Of a DNA stretch of 64,000 nt, positions 32,361 through 42,094 are shown in pieces. Within the stretch, counting starts at the first letter, position 1. Every line of letters begins with the position of its first letter. Below the pieces are notes generated by a model. That model was not told where the DNA came from, ran no database searches, and saw only the letters and a program-made list of their open reading frames with translations. Both the position numbers and the translations under genes were made by a program. Source of the DNA: Streptomyces lichenis (GTDB taxonomy: Bacteria > Actinomycetota > Actinomycetes > Streptomycetales > Streptomycetaceae); assembly GCF_023218175.1 (NCBI RefSeq), contig NZ_JALPTH010000003.1, positions 124,001-188,000 on the forward strand, read 5' to 3'.

Positions 32361-32594
32361 TCACATCATGTCCTCGATGTCGGCGGCGATGGGGTCGGCG
32401 TCGGTGCCGATGACGACCTGGATGGCGGTGCCCATCTTGACGACGCCGTGGGCGCCGGCGGCCTTGAGGGCGGCCTCGTCGACCTTGGAGGGGTCCAGGA
32501 CCTCGGTGCGGAGGCGGGTGATGCAGCCTTCGACCTCTTCGATGTTCTCGATGCCGCCGAGCCCGGCGACGATCTTCTCAGCCTTGGTGGCCAT
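32361..32594 (-). CDS. nagF: PTS N-acetylglucosamine EIIB component
   Basis: A 77-residue stand-alone EIIB of the glucose/GlcNAc PTS family. The phosphorylated cysteine is Cys24 in VEGCITRLR, and [23 protein letters not shown] forms the C-terminal half. In S. coelicolor the GlcNAc permease is split into NagF (EIIB) and NagE1/NagE2 (EIIC), the same arrangement as here. ATG at 32594 follows GGGAGA. It passes phosphate from EIIA-Crr to GlcNAc taken up by NagE2. Confidence 0.95.
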   Translation of the reverse strand: MATKAEKIVAGLGGIENIEEVEGCITRLRTEVLDPSKVDEAALKAAGAHGVVKMGTAIQVVIGTDADPIAADIEDMM

Positions 32595-32815
32595 GGTCTC
32601 TCCCTGTGGATCGCGGCTCGTCAGGAGCACGTGGACGGGGTCGGCGCGGTGGTCGCGGCCCGGTCCGGGTTGTCACGGTAACTCACGGTTGGCCCATCTA
32701 CGCGCGCGAGGTGGGGCCTCGTGGCGAAGGATGGCGATCACCGGTTCCCGGCCGCGTACGGTGTCGTGCCGGCCGCGCGGCGCGGTGGTGTGAGCCCCGC
32801 CGGGAGCCTACCGCA

Positions 32816-32831
32816 ACTGGTCTACACCAGT
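32816..32831. promoter_or_regulatory. DasR-responsive element (dre) upstream of nagE1
   Basis: ACTGGTCTACACCAGT is a near-perfect 16-bp palindrome matching the dre consensus ACTGGTCTAGACCA. It is 37 bp before the nagE1 start codon and 220 bp from the divergent nagF, so DasR (released by glucosamine-6-phosphate) could control both. Confidence 0.9.
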
Positions 32832-32868
32832 AGGGGCCCACTGGGGCCACGGGAGGTCGAGGTCGCCG

Positions 32869-34131
32869 ATGAGCACCGACAGCGCCGCCGAGCCGAGGCG
32901 CACCTGGCGCAACGGGCTGTTCCAGGGCCTGCAGAAGGTGGGGCGCAGTCTGCAGTTGCCGGTGGCTGTGCTGCCGGCGGCGGGACTGCTGGTCAGTCTG
33001 GGCACCCTGTTCTCGTCGACGCTGCACGGGGCGTTCTGGGACAAGACGGCGCTGGTGCTGACCAACGGCGGCACCGCGATCCTGGACGGGCAGCTGGGGC
33101 TGCCGCTGCTGTTCTGTATCGGGGTGGCGATCGGCTTCGCCAAGAAGGCGGACGGTTCGACGGCGCTGGCGGCGGTGGTCGGCTTCCTTGTCTACTTCAA
33201 CGTGCTGAAGGCGTTCCCGCAGGCGGGGACGGTGACCGAGGAGGTCCCGGAGGGCGTTCCGCAGAATCCGGGGGTGCTGGGCGGGATCCTGATCGGGCTG
33301 CTGACGGCGGTGGTGTGGCAGCGCTTCCACCGCACCAAGCTGGTGGACTGGCTGGGCTTCTTCAACGGCCGCCGGCTGGTGCCGATCATCATGGCGTTCC
33401 TCTGCGTGGTGCTGGGGGTGCTGTTCGGGCTGCTGTGGGAGCCGGTCGGGGACGCGCTGACCTGGTTCGCCCGGCAGCTGATCGGTCTGGGCGCCTGGGG
33501 CGCGGGAATCTTCGGGGTGGCCAACCGGTTGCTGATCCCGATCGGGATGCACCAGTTCCTGAACACCTTCTTCTGGTTCCAGGCCGGTGAGTACACCACT
33601 CCGGACGGTCCGGTGGTGCAGGGCGATCTGACCCGGTTCTTCGCGGGGGACCCCTCGGCGGGGCAGTTCATGTCGGGCTTCTTCCCAATCATGATGTTCG
33701 GCCTGCCGGCGGCGGCGCTGGCGATCGCGCACTCGGCCCGCCCGGAGCGCCGCAAGGAGGTGACGGGCCTGATGCTGTCGGTGGCGCTGACCTCGCTCGT
33801 CACCGGGGTGACGGAGCCGCTGGAGTTCTCCTTCATGTTCGCGGCGCCGCTGCTGTACGGGCTGCACGCGCTGCTGACGGGTGCCTCGATGGCGATCACC
33901 TGGGCGCTGGGGGTGCACGCGGGGTTCAGCTTCTCGGCGGGGCTGATCGACTACGTGGTGAACTGGCATCTGGACACCAAGCCGTGGCTGATCATCCCGA
34001 TCGGGCTCTGCTTCGCGGTCGTCTACTACGTACTGTTCCGCTTCCTCATCGCGAAGTTCGACATCCCGGTGCCGGGGCGCGAGCCGGAGGAGCTGGGCGA
34101 GCAGCTGGACCGCGACGCGACCAAGCCGTAG
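32869..34131 (+). CDS. nagE1: PTS EIIC component, NagE1-type
   Basis: A 420-residue EIIC permease without an EIIB domain. Helices such as LPVAVLPAAGLLVSLGTLF and PLLFCIGVAIGFAKKADGSTALAAVVGFLVY are followed by the family signature GITEPLEFSFMFAAPLLY (here GVTEPLEFS) with the sugar-binding Glu, and GMHQFLNTFFWFQAGEY with a conserved His. It is paralogous to the next gene, about as distant as expected for NagE1 and NagE2. ATG at 32869 follows GGGAGG at long spacing. A 16-bp perfect terminator follows immediately. Confidence 0.92.
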   Translation: MSTDSAAEPRRTWRNGLFQGLQKVGRSLQLPVAVLPAAGLLVSLGTLFSSTLHGAFWDKTALVLTNGGTAILDGQLGLPLLFCIGVAIGFAKKADGSTALAAVVGFLVYFNVLKAFPQAGTVTEEVPEGVPQNPGVLGGILIGLLTAVVWQRFHRTKLVDWLGFFNGRRLVPIIMAFLCVVLGVLFGLLWEPVGDALTWFARQLIGLGAWGAGIFGVANRLLIPIGMHQFLNTFFWFQAGEYTTPDGPVVQGDLTRFFAGDPSAGQFMSGFFPIMMFGLPAAALAIAHSARPERRKEVTGLMLSVALTSLVTGVTEPLEFSFMFAAPLLYGLHALLTGASMAITWALGVHAGFSFSAGLIDYVVNWHLDTKPWLIIPIGLCFAVVYYVLFRFLIAKFDIPVPGREPEELGEQLDRDATKP

Positions 34132-34169
34132 CGCTCGCCCGGCCGGGCCGCGACCCGGCCGGGCGAGCG
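34132..34169. terminator. Perfect 16-bp terminator after nagE1
   Basis: CGCTCGCCCGGCCGGG (34132-34147), a 6-nt loop and CCCGGCCGGGCGAGCG (34154-34169) begin at the base after the stop codon. The remainder of the 438-bp gap to nagE2 holds the twin dre sites at 34444-34474 and no gene. Confidence 0.9.
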
Positions 34170-34443
34170 GAGGCGGTGCCTCCGCCGGTGGCCGGAGCAC
34201 CCCGCGCCAGCCGCTAGGCTCATGCGCGAACGGCCTCCATGGCCCCTGGACCTGCGGGTTCGGGGGCTTCTTGGCGTGCCGGCGACCGCAGGGAGAGCGT
34301 GCGGTGACCGTGTGGGGAGCGTGCGGAGATCGCGTGGCGAAGAGGCGGGGAGAGGGTGCGCGGGAGGTGGTCGCGGCGCGTACGAAGGGTGCGCGACCCG
34401 TCACGATTTCGCAGGTTCCTTATCTATCCCCGACCGTGCTACA

Positions 34444-34474
34444 ACTGGTCTACACCACCCAATGGTGTAGACCA
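34444..34474. promoter_or_regulatory. Twin dre sites upstream of nagE2
   Basis: ACTGGTCTACACCACC (34444-34459) and, 17 bp on, the core TGGTGTAGACCA (34463-34474) in the opposite orientation. Both match the DasR dre core. Centres are separated by under two helical turns, so two DasR dimers could sit side by side. They lie about 100 bp before the nagE2 start codon. Confidence 0.85.
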
Positions 34475-34569
34475 CGCGGCCGGTTGACCGCCGCGTTCCC
34501 CGTTCTGAGACGCCGCCTTCCCCCTTCTTCCCGATGCCCGGGCGGCGCCTTGCCCACTGGAGGAAGTTG

Positions 34570-35994
<1,425 letters not shown>

Positions 35995-36026
35995 CCGGCG
36001 GCGCACCGCGCTCCACCGCACCGCAG

Positions 36027-36071
36027 CCGAAGGCCCCCGGCGCCGCACACCGCGGCACCGGGGGCCTTCGG
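36027..36071. terminator. Terminator between convergent nagE2 and MBL-fold gene
   Basis: CCGAAGGCCCCCGG (36027-36040) pairs with CCGGGGGCCTTCGG (36058-36071); the 17-nt loop can fold further. Confidence 0.85.
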
Positions 36072-36108
36072 CCGTCACCGGCCCCGTACCGCTCCGCTCG
36101 GATACCGC

Positions 36109-36861
36109 TCAGATCTCGTAGACCGCGCCCGGCCGGGCCAGCTCGGCCGGGCCGTCGTAGACCGCGCGGGCGTCGGCGAGGTTGCGCTCGGCGTCGGTCC
36201 ACGGCGGGATGTGCGTCAGCACCAGCCGCCCCGCCTTCGCCCGGGCCGCGTGCTGCCCGGCCTCCCGGCCGTTGAGGTGCAGGTCGGGGATGTCCTCCTT
36301 GCCGTGCGTGAAGGACGCCTCGCACAGGAAGAGGTCGGTGCCGGCGGCCAGCGCGTCCAGCTCCGGGCAGACCCCGGTGTCCCCGGAGTACGTCAGCGAT
36401 CGGCCGCCGTGCTCGACGCGGATGCCGTACGCCTCGACCGGATGGCACACCTTCTCCGTACGCACCCGGAACGGCCCGATGTCGAACGAGCCCGGGCCCA
36501 GGGTGCGGAAGTCGAAGACCTCGCTCATCGACTTCTCGGAGGGCGTGTCCGCGTACGCCGTGGTCAGCCGCTCCTCGGCACCGTCCGGCGCATACACCGG
36601 GATGGCCGGGCAGCGCCCGCCCTCGTGGCGGTAGTAGCGGGCCACGAAGTAGCCGCACATGTCGATGCAGTGGTCGGCGTGCAGATGGCTGAGGAAGATC
36701 GCGTCGAGGTCGTACAGACCGATGTGGCGCTGCAACTCGCCCAGGGCGCCGTTGCCCATGTCGAGGAGCAGCCGGAAGCCGTCGGCCTCTACGAGGTAGC
36801 TCGAACAGGCCGATTCCGCGGACGGGAACGACCCCGAGCAGCCGACGACGGTGAGCTTCAT
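36109..36861 (-). CDS. MBL-fold metal-dependent hydrolase (RNase Z-like)
   Basis: A 250-residue metallo-beta-lactamase-fold protein. The metal motif is SHLHADHCID (HxHxDH), with further ligands in CHPVEAYG, YSGDTG and LTHIPPW. It is related to RNase Z and to the ElaC/CPSF branch without the exosite arm. In actinobacteria this gene is close to rph and rdgB and is often annotated as an MBL-fold hydrolase; activity as a tRNA 3'-endonuclease or a phosphodiesterase is possible. ATG at 36861 has GGAGG about eleven bases upstream. Confidence 0.9.
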   Translation of the reverse strand: MKLTVVGCSGSFPSAESACSSYLVEADGFRLLLDMGNGALGELQRHIGLYDLDAIFLSHLHADHCIDMCGYFVARYYRHEGGRCPAIPVYAPDGAEERLTTAYADTPSEKSMSEVFDFRTLGPGSFDIGPFRVRTEKVCHPVEAYGIRVEHGGRSLTYSGDTGVCPELDALAAGTDLFLCEASFTHGKEDIPDLHLNGREAGQHAARAKAGRLVLTHIPPWTDAERNLADARAVYDGPAELARPGAVYEI

Positions 36862-37036
36862 GGAGCGTGAACCTCCGTGGACGTAAGCCGGGCAGGCGCT
36901 GAGGGGGGAGGTCGTGCGGTTTACCGAGCGTAAGGCGCGCCCTACTCCGCCGCTCCTCCGGGCGCCCCCGTTGTGGGGGAACTCACCTGCGCTGTCACCG
37001 GTTCGGGGGGCGCCGGCCCCTTGTACCGTGACCTCC

Positions 37037-37558
37037 GTGGACACGTGGTGGTGGCCGGCGCTGGGCGCCGTGGTGGTACTGGCGGCCGTGGCCGCCGTGG
37101 TGGACGGACTGGGGCGCGGAGGCAAGCGTTCCGCCCGTCGGCCGGGCGGCCGGACCCGTCCGCCGGGGCGGCCCCCGGGCCGGTCGCCGCGGACCAGGGA
37201 AGGGCGGCCGGAGAAGGCCCCGGCGAAGGCGAGGAAGGCCCCGGGGCGGTCGCCGGAGGTGGGCGAGGTCTGGTGGGCTCAGGTGCCCTACGAGGACGGG
37301 CCCGGGTCGAAGGACCGGCCCTGCCTGGTGCTCGCGGTGCGGGACGGCGAGGCGCTGGTCGCCAAGATCACCACCCGCCACCGGGACGGCCGGCCGGGGG
37401 TCATCGCGCTGCGCCCGGGTGCGGTGGGCGACACCCGGGGCCGGCCGAGCTTCCTGGAGACGGAGGAGCTGCGGGAGGTGCCGCTCGGCTCCTTCCGGCG
37501 CCGGGTGGGCCCGGTGGACCCGCTGGTCTGGGACCGGGTGCGGCACCTGTCGGCCTAG
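37037..37558 (+). CDS. Membrane-anchored PemK/MazF-like protein, no antitoxin nearby
   Basis: A 173-residue protein. After GTG 37037 comes one hydrophobic segment (WWPALGAVVVLAAVAAVVDGL), a 60-residue Arg/Pro-rich linker and a C-terminal PemK/MazF fold (PEVGEVWWAQVPYEDGPGSKDRPCLVLAVRDGEALVAKITT ... RPSFLETEELREVPLGSFRRRVGPVD). The conserved KDRP Arg and KITT Thr positions of MazF-type RNases are present. TACCGT lies eight bases upstream as a -10 box, suggesting a leaderless mRNA; GTG 37028 is an alternative. No antitoxin gene is adjacent. Confidence 0.85.
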   Translation: MDTWWWPALGAVVVLAAVAAVVDGLGRGGKRSARRPGGRTRPPGRPPGRSPRTREGRPEKAPAKARKAPGRSPEVGEVWWAQVPYEDGPGSKDRPCLVLAVRDGEALVAKITTRHRDGRPGVIALRPGAVGDTRGRPSFLETEELREVPLGSFRRRVGPVDPLVWDRVRHLSA

Positions 37559-37583
37559 GCGCCGGCTGGGGCGGGCTACGGGG

Positions 37584-38540
<957 letters not shown>

Positions 38541-38819
38541 TCAGCGCATTCCGCCGGCGACCGCCGGGAGGATGGTGACGTTGTCGCCGTCGGACAGCTT
38601 GGTGGAGATGCCGTCCAGGAAGCGGACGTCCTCGTCGTTGAGGTAGACGTTCACGAACCGGCGCAGCTGCTCGCCGTCCACGATCCGCTCCCGGATGCCC
38701 GCGTACCGGGTGTCGAGGTCGGCGAAGAGGTCGGCAAGGGTGTCCCCGCTGCCCTCGACGGCCTTCGCGCCGTCGGTGTAGGTGCGGAGGATGGTCGGGA
38801 TGCGGACCTCGATGGCCAT
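38541..38819 (-). CDS. cysO: CysO-like sulfur-carrier protein (MoaD/ThiS family)
   Basis: A 92-residue ubiquitin-fold sulfur carrier. The C-terminus is LPAVAGGMR: the diglycine (residues 89-90) that must carry the thiocarboxylate is followed by Met-Arg, so two residues must be removed before activation. M. tuberculosis CysO ends directly at GG. The linked JAMM protease gene (39321-39743) could do this trimming. ATG at 38819 follows AGGAG. It would be sulfurylated by a MoeB/MoeZ enzyme, which is not in the window. Confidence 0.93.
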   Translation of the reverse strand: MAIEVRIPTILRTYTDGAKAVEGSGDTLADLFADLDTRYAGIRERIVDGEQLRRFVNVYLNDEDVRFLDGISTKLSDGDNVTILPAVAGGMR

Positions 38820-38880
38820 GGCGGGCTCCTGTGTCGAAGAAGAGGGCGTGCACGGGGGTGGCGGTGCGGTACGCGGACGG

Positions 38881-38940
38881 GATCCGGTCGCGGTACGGGG
38901 GTCCGGTGGCCCATGGTCCCGGGCGGCCGGCCACCGGATC
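38881..38940 (-). promoter_or_regulatory. Competing hairpins in cysO leader region
   Basis: TCCGGTGGCC (38902-38911) pairs with GGCCACCGGA (38929-38938). GATCCGGT (38881-38888) can pair instead with ACCGGATC (38933-38940), sharing the same arm. Alternative folds between a leader peptide and its operon are the hallmark of attenuation. The whole gap 38820-39001 contains no other gene. Confidence 0.55.
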
Positions 38941-39001
38941 GCGCGGCATGACGCTCGGCGGCGGCGTCTTCCGGCGTACGGTCCGGGGCGGGCGCCGCCG
39001 G

Positions 39002-39142
39002 TCAGACGGCGCCGCGGCGGTGGGCCGCGCCCGGGGGGCCGGGCGGACAGATGGCGCTGGCCAGACGGCAGAGGTCGACGTGCAGGCGCGCCACGAGCAG
39101 GGCACTCCCTGCCGCGGTCTCAGTCACGTCGATGGCAACCAT
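39002..39142 (-). CDS. Cysteine-containing leader peptide upstream of cysO-cysM
   Basis: A 46-residue ORF. Its central segment LHVDLCRLASAICPPG matches the actinobacterial putative leader peptide family (consensus RRHVDL..R..SA.C) that precedes sulfur-metabolism genes. Cys25 and Cys32 would stall ribosomes when cysteinyl-tRNA is scarce. The ATG at 39142 lacks a Shine-Dalgarno; a -10-like TACGAT ends six bases before it, so the transcript appears leaderless. A sigma-R-type promoter overlaps its start. Confidence 0.8.
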   Translation of the reverse strand: MVAIDVTETAAGSALLVARLHVDLCRLASAICPPGPPGAAHRRGAV

Positions 39143-39163
39143 GCGCTCATCGTATCGATTCCC
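39137..39163 (-). promoter_or_regulatory. Sigma-R-type promoter overlapping the leader peptide start
   Basis: On the minus strand GGGAAT (39158-39163), exactly 18 bases, then GTT (39137-39139): the sigma-R consensus GGGAAT-N18-GTT. Transcription would begin near 39130, inside the leader ORF, producing mRNA without its start codon. A housekeeping-like TACGAT (39149-39154) lies between the two boxes. Confidence 0.75.
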
Positions 39164-39320
39164 GGTCCGCCTTTCGGAACACCGTCTCGGATCCCGGACG
39201 CCAGCGGCTCACCATCCGGATACCGTCGTCGGGATCCGGCCGCCGGGGTCGCGGGACCGCGCGGGGAATCGGCCCTCGGGGCCGCCCGCCGGGGCCCGGT
39301 CGGCGCCTGGCGACCGGGGC

Positions 39321-39743
39321 TCAGTAGGCGTCCACGATCCGTACGTCCTCCTCCGTGATCTCCCCGTCCACGATCCGGAACGAGCGGAACTGGAAGGGCC
39401 CCGCCCCGTCGGTGTCGGCGGTGGAGACCAGGACGTAGTGGGCGCCGGGCTCGCCCGCGTAGGAGACGTCGGTGCGCGAGGGGTAGGCCTCGGTGGCGGT
39501 GTGCGAGTGGTAGACGACCACCGGCTCCTCGTCGCGGTCGTCCATCTCGCGGTACAGCTTCAGCAGGTCGCCGGAGTCGAACTCGTAGAAGGTGGGCGAG
39601 CGGGCGGCGTTGAGCATCGGGATGAAGCGCTCGGGACGGCCGGTGCCGGCCGGGCCCGCGACGACGCCGCAGGCCTCGTCCGGGTGGTCCTCGCGCGCGT
39701 GCGCGACGATCTGGTCGTGGAGGGCCCGTGTGATGGTCAGCAT
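39321..39743 (-). CDS. mec: Mec-type JAMM metalloprotease
   Basis: A 140-residue JAB1/MPN/Mov34 peptidase. The zinc motif is complete: Glu23 (PDEACG), His79 and His81 (YHSHTATEAYPSRTD) and Asp92. In mycobacteria Mec hydrolyses the CysO-cysteine adduct to free cysteine. Here it may also have to remove the Met-Arg extension of CysO. ATG at 39743 has TATTCT upstream and no Shine-Dalgarno, consistent with a leaderless transcript. The gene is 501 bp upstream of cysO, with the leader peptide between. Confidence 0.93.
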   Translation of the reverse strand: MLTITRALHDQIVAHAREDHPDEACGVVAGPAGTGRPERFIPMLNAARSPTFYEFDSGDLLKLYREMDDRDEEPVVVYHSHTATEAYPSRTDVSYAGEPGAHYVLVSTADTDGAGPFQFRSFRIVDGEITEEDVRIVDAY

Positions 39744-39842
39744 GGGCTCAGAATAGGCCGCACCCCGCGCCCGCCCGGGGCCCGGTCCGGAGGGTGGCAC
39801 ACCCGGACCGGACGGTGGTACGGGCGGGACCTCACGGCCGCC

Positions 39843-41279
39843 TCAGGGGCGCGGGTCGATCGGGGCGAGGGTGCCGAGGCGGTCCTCGACCGCCTGGGCG
39901 GCGGCCAGGCACAGGTCCTCGCGGAACGCCCGCCCCACCAGCTGCACCCCGGTCGGCAGTCCGTCGGCCGTCCCGGTCGGCACCGCCACCGCGGGCACCC
40001 CGGCGAAGCTCGTCACCGTGCACAGCCGCATGGCGGTGGCGACCCGCTCGCGCCCCGCCTCGTCCCGGGACTCCAGACCCGGCTCGACCGGCGGCTCGGT
40101 GAACACCGGCCCGAGCAGCAGCGGATACGTGTCCAGGAACTGGGCCCAGGAGCGGCGAATGGACGCCCAGGTGCCGGTCAGCGCGACCAGTTCGGCGGCG
40201 GAGACCGGCGGGGTGCGCTCCATGGCCCGGGCGACATAGTGGTCGCCGCCCTCGCCGAGCAGGGTCCGCACCACCGGCCAGCTCGGCGCGAACTCGGTGA
40301 CGGTGAGCTTCCCGTACACCTCCAGCGCCTCGTCCAGCCGCGGTACGTCGGCCACCTCCCGTACCTCGTAACCGGCGTCCCGCAGCGCGCCGGCCGCCGC
40401 CTCCACCGCGGACCGTACGGCCGGGTGGACGCCATGGCCGCCGGGGTCGGCGACGACGGCGACCCGCACCGGGCCGGGCAGCGGCTCCCCGTACAGCGGG
40501 GCCGGCACCGCGCGGGGGTCGCGCGGATCGGTGCCGGCCAGCACCTCGTACGCCGCCCGCAGATCGGCGACCGTGCGGGCCAGCGGGCCGTCCTTGACCA
40601 GCGCCTGGGAGGCCGGGCCGGGGTCGTCGGGGCCGATGACCCGCTGGTCGGCGGGGAACCGCCCGGTGGTCGGGTTCAGCGCGGCCACCCCGCAGAAGGA
40701 GGCCGGGATCCGGACCGAGCCGCCGGAGTCGTTGCCCAGTCCGAGGGCGGCCATCCCGGTGGCCACGGCCACCCCGTCGCCGCCGCTGCTGCCGCCCGAG
40801 GTGCGGCCCGGGTCCCAGGGGTTGGCGGTGTCCCCGTACAGCTCGCTGCGGGTGTGCATCCCGGCCAGGACCAGGGTCGGCATGTTGCTGTGGCCGATCG
40901 GGATGGCGCCGGCCGCGCGCAGCCGGGCCACCGGGAGGGCGTCCGCCCGCGCCACCAGCTCGCGGAAGCGCGGGGTGCCGAAGGTGGTGGGGACGCCCTC
41001 GATCGGGGTGCACTCCTTCACCGTGAACGGGACGCCGGCCAGCGGTCCCAGCCGCTCCCCCGCGGCCCGGCGCCGGTCGGTGGCCGCGGCGGCCTCCCGG
41101 GCCCGTTCGGCCAGCAGCCGGGTGACCGCGTTCAGCCGGGGGTTGACCTCGGCGACGCGCTCCAGATGGCTGTCCACCAGCTCGGCGGCCGTCACCTCAC
41201 CGCGCCGGACCGCCGCCGCCTGCTCGGTGGCCGGCAACCGCCACAGCGCCGCCGCCCCACTCCCCGTACCCGATGCCAT
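39843..41279 (-). CDS. Amidase signature family hydrolase
   Basis: A 478-residue amidase. The Ser-cisSer-Lys triad is visible: Lys in PFTVKE, cis-Ser in the GGSSGG loop (PGRTSGGSSGGDG) and the nucleophilic Ser in GNDSGGSVRIPASFCG. Substrates across the family range from aryl amides to allophanate and tRNA-bound Glu; this one is a stand-alone amidase with no gatB/C beside it. ATG at 41279 follows GGGGAGG. It diverges from a TetR gene, with twin operators in between, so it is probably that regulator's target. Confidence 0.93.
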   Translation of the reverse strand: MASGTGSGAAALWRLPATEQAAAVRRGEVTAAELVDSHLERVAEVNPRLNAVTRLLAERAREAAAATDRRRAAGERLGPLAGVPFTVKECTPIEGVPTTFGTPRFRELVARADALPVARLRAAGAIPIGHSNMPTLVLAGMHTRSELYGDTANPWDPGRTSGGSSGGDGVAVATGMAALGLGNDSGGSVRIPASFCGVAALNPTTGRFPADQRVIGPDDPGPASQALVKDGPLARTVADLRAAYEVLAGTDPRDPRAVPAPLYGEPLPGPVRVAVVADPGGHGVHPAVRSAVEAAAGALRDAGYEVREVADVPRLDEALEVYGKLTVTEFAPSWPVVRTLLGEGGDHYVARAMERTPPVSAAELVALTGTWASIRRSWAQFLDTYPLLLGPVFTEPPVEPGLESRDEAGRERVATAMRLCTVTSFAGVPAVAVPTGTADGLPTGVQLVGRAFREDLCLAAAQAVEDRLGTLAPIDPRP

Positions 41280-41308
41280 CCCCGTACCTCCCCGTCCCGC
41301 AACCCGTT

Positions 41309-41374
41309 CCGATACGGTTGTATCGATACCTTGCGCCGCCGAGCATAACCCCCGTACCGATACGCTCGCATCGG
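41309..41374. promoter_or_regulatory. Twin TetR-type operators between amidase and regulator
   Basis: CCGATACGGTTGTATCGA (41309-41326) and CCGATACGCTCGCATCGG (41357-41374) are related 18-bp imperfect palindromes 48 bp apart centre to centre. They suggest a consensus CCGATACG-N2-CGTATCGG recognised by the adjacent TetR protein and controlling both promoters. Confidence 0.75.
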
Positions 41375-41404
41375 AAAAAGTCCAGAAGAGAAGGTGCGAG
41401 GGGC

Positions 41405-42010
41405 ATGCCCAGGCAGGTGGACCAGGAGGAGCGGCGGCGGCGGATCGCCGACGCCGTCTGCGCGCTGACGGAGGAGGGCGGGCTGGAGGGCGTGACCCTG
41501 CGGGACGTGGCCGTCCGGGCGGCCATCTCACTGGGGGCGGTGCAGCGCTGCTTCCGCACCAAGGAGGAGATGCTGCTCTTCGCGGTGGAGGCGGTCGGCG
41601 GGCGGATCACCGCCCGGGTGCGCGCCCGGCTGACCGCGAGTCCCGCCCAGTCGGCGGCCACCGCGCTGGGGCACGCGGCCGGCGAGGTGGCGCTGGTGCG
41701 CGCGGAGCACCGGGCGGAGGCCCGTATCTGGCTGGCCTTCCTCGCCCAGGCGGCGGTGAGCCCGCCGCTCGCCGGGCATCTGCGCACCGGGTACGCGGCG
41801 CTCCAGGGGCTCTTCGCCCGGCTGATCGAGGAGGCGGCGGCGGGCGGCACGGGCGCCGGGCTCGACCCGGAACGGGAGGCGCGGACCCTGCTGGCGCTCG
41901 CGGACGGGCTCACCGCCCAGGTGCTGGTCGGGCACCTCACCGAGCGGGCCGCCGAGGAGGTGCTGGACGCCCAGCTGGCGCGGATGTGGGCCGGGCCCTC
42001 CGGCCCCTGA
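41405..42010 (+). CDS. TetR/AcrR family transcriptional regulator
   Basis: A 201-residue regulator. The helix-turn-helix is near the N-terminus (RRRRIADAVCALTEEGGLEGVTLRDVAVRAAISLGAVQRCFRTKEEML), with a helical ligand-binding domain after it. The QRCFRTKEEM recognition region and the C-terminal ARTLLALADGLTAQVLVG place it in the BetI-like (TetR_C_6) group. ATG at 41405 follows GAGGGG. It is probably a repressor of itself and of the divergent amidase. Confidence 0.92.
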   Translation: MPRQVDQEERRRRIADAVCALTEEGGLEGVTLRDVAVRAAISLGAVQRCFRTKEEMLLFAVEAVGGRITARVRARLTASPAQSAATALGHAAGEVALVRAEHRAEARIWLAFLAQAAVSPPLAGHLRTGYAALQGLFARLIEEAAAGGTGAGLDPEREARTLLALADGLTAQVLVGHLTERAAEEVLDAQLARMWAGPSGP

Positions 42011-42018
42011 CGACGGAA

Positions 42019-42057
42019 CGGGCCCTTCCGTACCAGTCGGTGGTACGGAAGGGCCCG
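42019..42057. terminator. 17-bp bidirectional terminator
   Basis: CGGGCCCTTCCGTACCA (42019-42035), GTCGG loop, TGGTACGGAAGGGCCCG (42041-42057): a perfect stem between the convergent TetR and amino-acid permease genes. Confidence 0.92.
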
Positions 42058-42094
42058 AATGCCGATACGGCACGCTACGGGGCCGGGGTCCGGC

